Shown here piece by piece: positions 60,422-64,000 of a DNA stretch of 64,000 nt (positions within the stretch are counted from its first letter, which is position 1; every line of letters begins with the position of its first letter). The position numbers were made by a program, and so were the translations under genes. The notes under the pieces are model-generated. The model made no database searches. It worked only from the letters and a program-made list of their open reading frames with translations, and was not told the DNA's origin. This DNA comes from Gammaproteobacteria bacterium (lineage in GTDB: Bacteria; Pseudomonadota; Gammaproteobacteria; Pseudomonadales; UBA5518): assembly GCA_016718385.1 (NCBI GenBank), contig JADKDK010000001.1, forward strand, positions 558,001 to 622,000, given 5' to 3'.

Positions 60422-60447
60422 GGTGGGAGCGCGCCCTGCGCGCGATG
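60422..60447. repeat. Second-type REP palindrome
   Basis: GGTGGGA head with a perfect stem GCGCGC-CCT-GCGCGC (60429-60443), right after the DUF3604 stop. It differs from the CATTCATG family of the rest of the window and resembles pseudomonad REPs (GTGGGAGC...). Confidence 0.6.
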
Positions 60448-60530
60448 ATCAGGTGAGAGGTGCCGTTCGTTGATCCGGTCCGCCAGGCGCAAGCGTACTG
60501 GCGCGTCCTGATCTCCGAGGCAGCCTGTCC

Positions 60531-61511
60531 ATGAACCCCGCACCCCGTGTCGCCATCATCGGCGCCGGCATCGCCGGGCTGTCCTGCGCCACGCATCTCG
60601 TGCAGCACGGGTGCACGGTGAACCTGTTCGACAAGAGCCGCGGTCCTTCCGGGCGCATGAGCACGCGCCGCGGCGAGGGCTGGCAATGCGATCACGGCGC
60701 GCAGTACTTCACCGCGCGCAGCCCCGAGTTCCGTGCCGAAGTGGCGCGCTGGCAGGCGGCCGGTGCCGCGGCGCCCTGGCCGGCGCGGCTCGCCGTGCTC
60801 GGGGAGCACGACGCGCGCGTGCCCGATGCGGCGCTGCAGCGCTTCGTGGGCACGCCGCGCATGACGGCGCCCGCGCGTCTGCTCGCCCGGCAGCTCTCGC
60901 TCGCCACGCAGACGACAATTTCCGGCCTCGAGCGCGATGAAGCGGGCTGGCGGTTGGCTTCGGTCGAGCACGGCCCGCTCGGGCAGCGCTTCGATAGCGT
61001 CGTGCTCGCGGTGCCGGCGCCGCAGGCCGTGCCGTTGCTCGGTGCCGCGCCCGCGCTTGCCGCCATCGCGGCCGGCGCCCGCATGCGCGCCTGCTGGGCG
61101 CTGATGCTGCGCTACGCCGAGCCGCTGGCATTGCCCTTCGATGCCGCCTTCGTCAACAGCGGGCCGCTGCGCTGGGTGGCGCGCGACAGCAGCAAGCCGG
61201 GCCGCCACGCGCCGGACACGTGGCTGCTGCACGCCTGTGCCGCGTGGAGCGAGGACCGGCTCGAACAGGCCCCGGAGACAGTGGCCACCGCGCTGCTCGA
61301 GGCCTTCGCGGCGTTCGGTGCATGCGCACCCGACAGCTGGAGCGCGCATCGCTGGCGCTACGCCGACACGGAGCCGGCCATCGACCGAGGTCACGTGCTG
61401 GACGCCGCGCTTGGTATCGGGCTCTGCGGCGACTGGTTGAACGGGGGCAAGGTCGAAGGCGCCTGGCTCAGCGGGCGCGCGCTCGCCGCGGCGATGCTGG
61501 CTGCGCCATGA
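60531..61511 (+). CDS. Renalase-like NAD(P)/FAD-dependent oxidoreductase
   Basis: 326 residues. IIGAGIAGLSCATHL (9-23) binds FAD; the KSRGPSGRMSTRR and DHGAQYFTAR motifs are typical of the bacterial renalase-like group, which oxidises aberrant dihydro-NAD(P) isomers. Late GDWLNGGKVEGAWLSG closes the FAD domain. Overlaps the photolyase gene by ATGA; the pair recurs in many bacteria by my recollection. Confidence 0.9.
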   Translation: MNPAPRVAIIGAGIAGLSCATHLVQHGCTVNLFDKSRGPSGRMSTRRGEGWQCDHGAQYFTARSPEFRAEVARWQAAGAAAPWPARLAVLGEHDARVPDAALQRFVGTPRMTAPARLLARQLSLATQTTISGLERDEAGWRLASVEHGPLGQRFDSVVLAVPAPQAVPLLGAAPALAAIAAGARMRACWALMLRYAEPLALPFDAAFVNSGPLRWVARDSSKPGRHAPDTWLLHACAAWSEDRLEQAPETVATALLEAFAAFGACAPDSWSAHRWRYADTEPAIDRGHVLDAALGIGLCGDWLNGGKVEGAWLSGRALAAAMLAAP

Positions 61512-63037
61512 CGACGCTGCGCCTGGTACTCGGCGACCAGCTGAACCCCTGCCACAGCTGGTTCGCCGCGCCGGATCCCGACGTGCTGCACGTCATGATG
61601 GAGATCCGCGAGGAGACGGACTACGTGCTGCACCACGCGCAGAAGATCATCGCGATCTTCGCCGCGATGCGCGCGTTCGCGCGCGCGTTGCGCGATGCCG
61701 GGCACCGCGTGCACTACCTCGCGATCGATGACGCCGGCAATCGGCAGTCGCTGTGCGCCAACCTCGATGCGCTGCGCGCGCAGCATCGTATCGCCCGCTT
61801 CGAGTACCAGGCGCCCGACGAGTGGCGGCTCGACCGCCGGCTCGCCGACTACGCGGCAGGGCTGCCGATTCCCGCGCGCATGGTCGACAGCGAGCACTTT
61901 CTCGGCGCGCGCGAGGAGGCCGCGGCGCTCTTTGCCGGGCGCGGCCAGTGGTTGATGGAGCGCTTCTACCGCCATATGCGCGTGCGCCACGGCGTGTTGC
62001 TCGACGCTGCGGGCAAGCCGGCCGGCGGGCAGTGGAACTTTGATCGCGACAACCGCAAGCCCTGGCGCGGTGCGCCGCCCGAGCCGCGCGATCGCCGCCG
62101 CACGCACGACCACGCCGCGCTGTGGCGACAGATCGCGGCGGCCGGGGTGAAGAGTTTCGGCGCGCCGAGCGAACATGATTTCCGCTGGCCGCTCGAGCGC
62201 GCACAGGCGCTCGCCGAGCTCGATGCCTTCGTCGCCGAGGCGCTGCCGCATTTCGGCGACTACCAGGACGCGCTTACCCGGCAGGCGTGGCGGCTGTTCC
62301 ACTCGCTGCTCTCGTTCGCGCTGAACGTGAAGATGCTGCATCCGCGCGAGGTGATCGCGCGTGCCGAAACCGCGTGGCGCGAGGGCAGGGTGCCGCTCGC
62401 GGCCGCCGAGGGCTTCATCCGCCAGGTCCTGGGCTGGCGCGAGTACGTGCGTGGCGTCTACTGGGCGGGCATGCCGGGCTACGCCGAGCAGAACGTGTTC
62501 GGTCACGCGCTGCCCCTGCCGGCGTGGTTCTGGAACGGTCGCACCCGCATGCGCTGCGTGGCGCACGCGATCGGCCAGTCGCTCGATGAGGCCTATGCGC
62601 ACCATATCCAGCGCCTGATGGTGATCGGCAACTTCGCGCTGCTCGCCGGGCTCGATCCGCAGGCCCTGCATCGCTGGTACCTCGGCATCTACATCGACGC
62701 CTTCGAGTGGGTGGAGCTGCCGAACACGCTCGGCATGAGCCAGTTCGCCGACGGCGGCCGGCTGGCGACCAAGCCCTACGTGTCCAGCGCGGCCTACATC
62801 GACCGCATGGGCGATTACTGCAAGGGCTGCCCTTATGACCGCAAGGCGCGCACCGGCGCCATGGCTTGCCCCTTCAACGCGCTGTACTGGGATTTCTTCG
62901 CGCGCCACCGCAGCCGGCTTGCCGGCAATCACCGTCTCGCCATGGTCTACGTCCAGCTCGGGAAGATGGCACCGGCGGAGCTTGCGGCGCTGGGCGCGCG
63001 AGCGGCGCAGATCCGCGCCGGGCTCGACGCGCTCTAG
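61508..63037 (+). CDS. FeS-containing cryptochrome/photolyase (FeS-BCP type)
   Basis: 509 residues. Starts MTTLRLVLGDQLNP; the FAD domain has WREYVRGVYWAG and NFALLAGLDP; CKGC with a later Cys (MACPF) and an upstream MRCV supply the four ligands for the 4Fe-4S cluster. The family repairs (6-4) photolesions using light. Overlaps the renalase-like gene, and ends with a 4-base overlap with the convergent MarC gene. Confidence 0.95.
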   Translation: MTTLRLVLGDQLNPCHSWFAAPDPDVLHVMMEIREETDYVLHHAQKIIAIFAAMRAFARALRDAGHRVHYLAIDDAGNRQSLCANLDALRAQHRIARFEYQAPDEWRLDRRLADYAAGLPIPARMVDSEHFLGAREEAAALFAGRGQWLMERFYRHMRVRHGVLLDAAGKPAGGQWNFDRDNRKPWRGAPPEPRDRRRTHDHAALWRQIAAAGVKSFGAPSEHDFRWPLERAQALAELDAFVAEALPHFGDYQDALTRQAWRLFHSLLSFALNVKMLHPREVIARAETAWREGRVPLAAAEGFIRQVLGWREYVRGVYWAGMPGYAEQNVFGHALPLPAWFWNGRTRMRCVAHAIGQSLDEAYAHHIQRLMVIGNFALLAGLDPQALHRWYLGIYIDAFEWVELPNTLGMSQFADGGRLATKPYVSSAAYIDRMGDYCKGCPYDRKARTGAMACPFNALYWDFFARHRSRLAGNHRLAMVYVQLGKMAPAELAALGARAAQIRAGLDAL

Positions 63038-63630
63038 AGGCTCTGCACGAAGTCGCGGATGCCGTTCAGCAGCATCTGCGTGGCGAGCACCACCAGGATC
63101 ATGCCCATCAGCCGCTCCAGCGCGCGCGAGCCGCGCGCGCCGATCAGCTTCAGCAGGTGCGGCGAGGCCACCAGCAACACCGTCGCGACCGCCCAGGCCA
63201 GCACCAGCGCGAGGCTCCAGTCGAGCAGCCGCTCGGGCCGGCTCGAGCTCAGCAGCAGCACGAAGGCGATCGTGGACGGACCCGCGGTCAGGGGCACCGC
63301 GAGCGGCACGATGAACGGATCCTCGACATCGCCCGCCTCGTCGGTGGCGGCGTCGGGAAAGATCATGCGCAGCGAGATGATGAAGAGCAGCACGCCGCCG
63401 GCGATGCTGAGCGAGGACTGGCTCAGCTGCAGGAAGCCGAGGATGGCGTTGCCGGCGAACAGGAAGCCGAGCAGGATCACCAGCGCGATCACGAGCTCGC
63501 GCGCGACCACGGCGCTGCGCCGGCGCGGATCGAGCTTCGCCAGCACCGCGTTGAACACCGGCATGTTGCCCAGCGGGTCCATCACCAGGAACAGGGTGGC
63601 CGCGGCCGGGGCGATTTCACTCCAGTTCAC
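63034..63630 (-). CDS. MarC family integral membrane protein
   Basis: 198 residues from GTG 63630. About six membrane helices (for example ELVIALVILLGFLFAGNAIL, LALVLAWAVATVLLVA). MDPLGNMPVFNAVL and PLTAGPSTIAFVLLL are the two conserved MarC loops. Transport role not established. Convergent with the photolyase. Confidence 0.92.
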   Translation of the reverse strand: MNWSEIAPAAATLFLVMDPLGNMPVFNAVLAKLDPRRRSAVVARELVIALVILLGFLFAGNAILGFLQLSQSSLSIAGGVLLFIISLRMIFPDAATDEAGDVEDPFIVPLAVPLTAGPSTIAFVLLLSSSRPERLLDWSLALVLAWAVATVLLVASPHLLKLIGARGSRALERLMGMILVVLATQMLLNGIRDFVQSL

Positions 63631-63631
63631 G

Positions 63632-64000
63632 TCAGTCGCCGAGTGGTGCGATCCGCAGGCGCGTCAGCGTGATGGCGGCTATGCGCCACTCGCCGTCGAC
63701 CCTGCGGTACTCGTCGTGGTAGTGGCCGTAGCCCTCGAAGCGGTTGCCGGGCATCTCGACGCGGTCGTACATGGCCCAGATGCCGGTGGCGGTGTCCGGG
63801 CCGCTCAGCGTGATCTCTGGCATGTGGCCGTGGTGCACCGTCACCAGCGGCCCGAGGATCTCGCGGTTGCTCGTGACGAACTCCTCGCGGCTGGCGTAGC
63901 TGATGTCCGGATGCGGTCCGCGGTAGAGGCCGCGGAAGTCCGCCGTGAACAGCTCGCGCCACGCGTCCCATTGCTTGGTGTCCATGAGGCGGAAGTAGCG
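63632..64000 (-). CDS. NTF2-like (SnoaL) protein, 5' end outside window
   Basis: The frame is open to the window edge; RYFRLMDTKQWDAWRELFTAD is read from the edge and the first Met at 63985 is internal. HAGHMPEITLSG-like HHGHMPEI and YHDEYRRVDGEWRIAAI form the cone-shaped fold of SnoaL/ring-cleavage dehydratase-type proteins. No catalytic role is assignable. It precedes MarC on the same strand, with 1 base between. Confidence 0.85.
   Translation of the reverse strand, partial: RYFRLMDTKQWDAWRELFTADFRGLYRGPHPDISYASREEFVTSNREILGPLVTVHHGHMPEITLSGPDTATGIWAMYDRVEMPGNRFEGYGHYHDEYRRVDGEWRIAAITLTRLRIAPLGD

Overview
The window is gene-dense, strongly GC-rich bacterial chromosome with no rRNA, tRNA, CRISPR array or intact insertion sequence that I can see. 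A LexA box of the enterobacterial type (CTGT-N8-ACAG), REP palindromes, periplasmic DUF3604 proteins, an FeS-type photolyase/cryptochrome, and acyl-CoA, P450 and ferredoxin catabolism together suggest an environmental high-GC proteobacterium, most likely a gammaproteobacterium. That assignment is inference, not proof.

Layout. 1-10.2 kb: CoA and isoprenoid/aromatic-type catabolism: SDR, MDR reductase, alpha/beta hydrolase, acyl-CoA ligase, ferredoxin reductase, CaiB transferase, two amidohydrolases (the second frameshifted) and a crotonase. The CaiB and the crotonase both look circularly permuted. 10.2-17 kb: a DUF3604 protein, then pentose-phosphate genes (gnd, an epimerase-like gene, zwf, pgl). 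17-26.6 kb: beta-oxidation genes on both strands: two acyl-CoA dehydrogenases, two SDRs, HMG-CoA lyase, a PPP-type phosphatase, CaiB, two crotonases and a small periplasmic rhodanese. 26.6-31.1 kb: an accessory patch with an SOS-boxed HNH endonuclease, epoxide hydrolase and hipBA, the last coupled to an hsdR remnant. 31.3-36.1 kb (minus strand): a ColD-like PLP enzyme, ferredoxin, P450, VOC protein and GMC oxidoreductase, divergent from an AraC regulator. 37.4-54.5 kb: a long plus-strand catabolic operon with P450, extradiol dioxygenase, two acyl-CoA dehydrogenases, TetR, SDR, an HMGS-like/DUF35 fusion, SCP2-type thiolase, crotonase, a fused 2-oxoacid:ferredoxin oxidoreductase, a MaoC pair and CaiB. 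54.5-57.3 kb: an insertion flanked by a direct repeat (about 170 bp, about 92% identical by hand count), carrying a ComEA-like gene, a wrecked SpvB/RHS toxin with a PD-(D/E)XK tip, a DUF4304 candidate immunity gene and a PIN remnant. 57.3-64 kb: terC, uspA, a second DUF3604, renalase-like and FeS-photolyase genes, marC and an NTF2-like partial gene.

How the genes work together. The 37.4-54.5 kb operon resembles the actinobacterial igr operon for steroid side-chain removal (P450, heteromeric acyl-CoA dehydrogenase, MaoC pair, Ltp2 aldolase). Here, however, the DUF35 domain sits on a thiolase-fold protein whose active-site Cys is lost. The ferredoxin at 34.6 kb and the ferredoxin reductase at 3.9 kb could supply electrons to the P450s. 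REP palindromes appear in several intergenic gaps, and two of them provide the stop codon of the neighbouring gene.

Two single-base frameshifts (near 9,340-9,344 and at 26,181) are apparent. One creates a false acyl-CoA dehydrogenase/rhodanese fusion. No gene-free stretch exceeds about 300 bases; the largest, 57,042-57,332, is mostly the second copy of the direct repeat.
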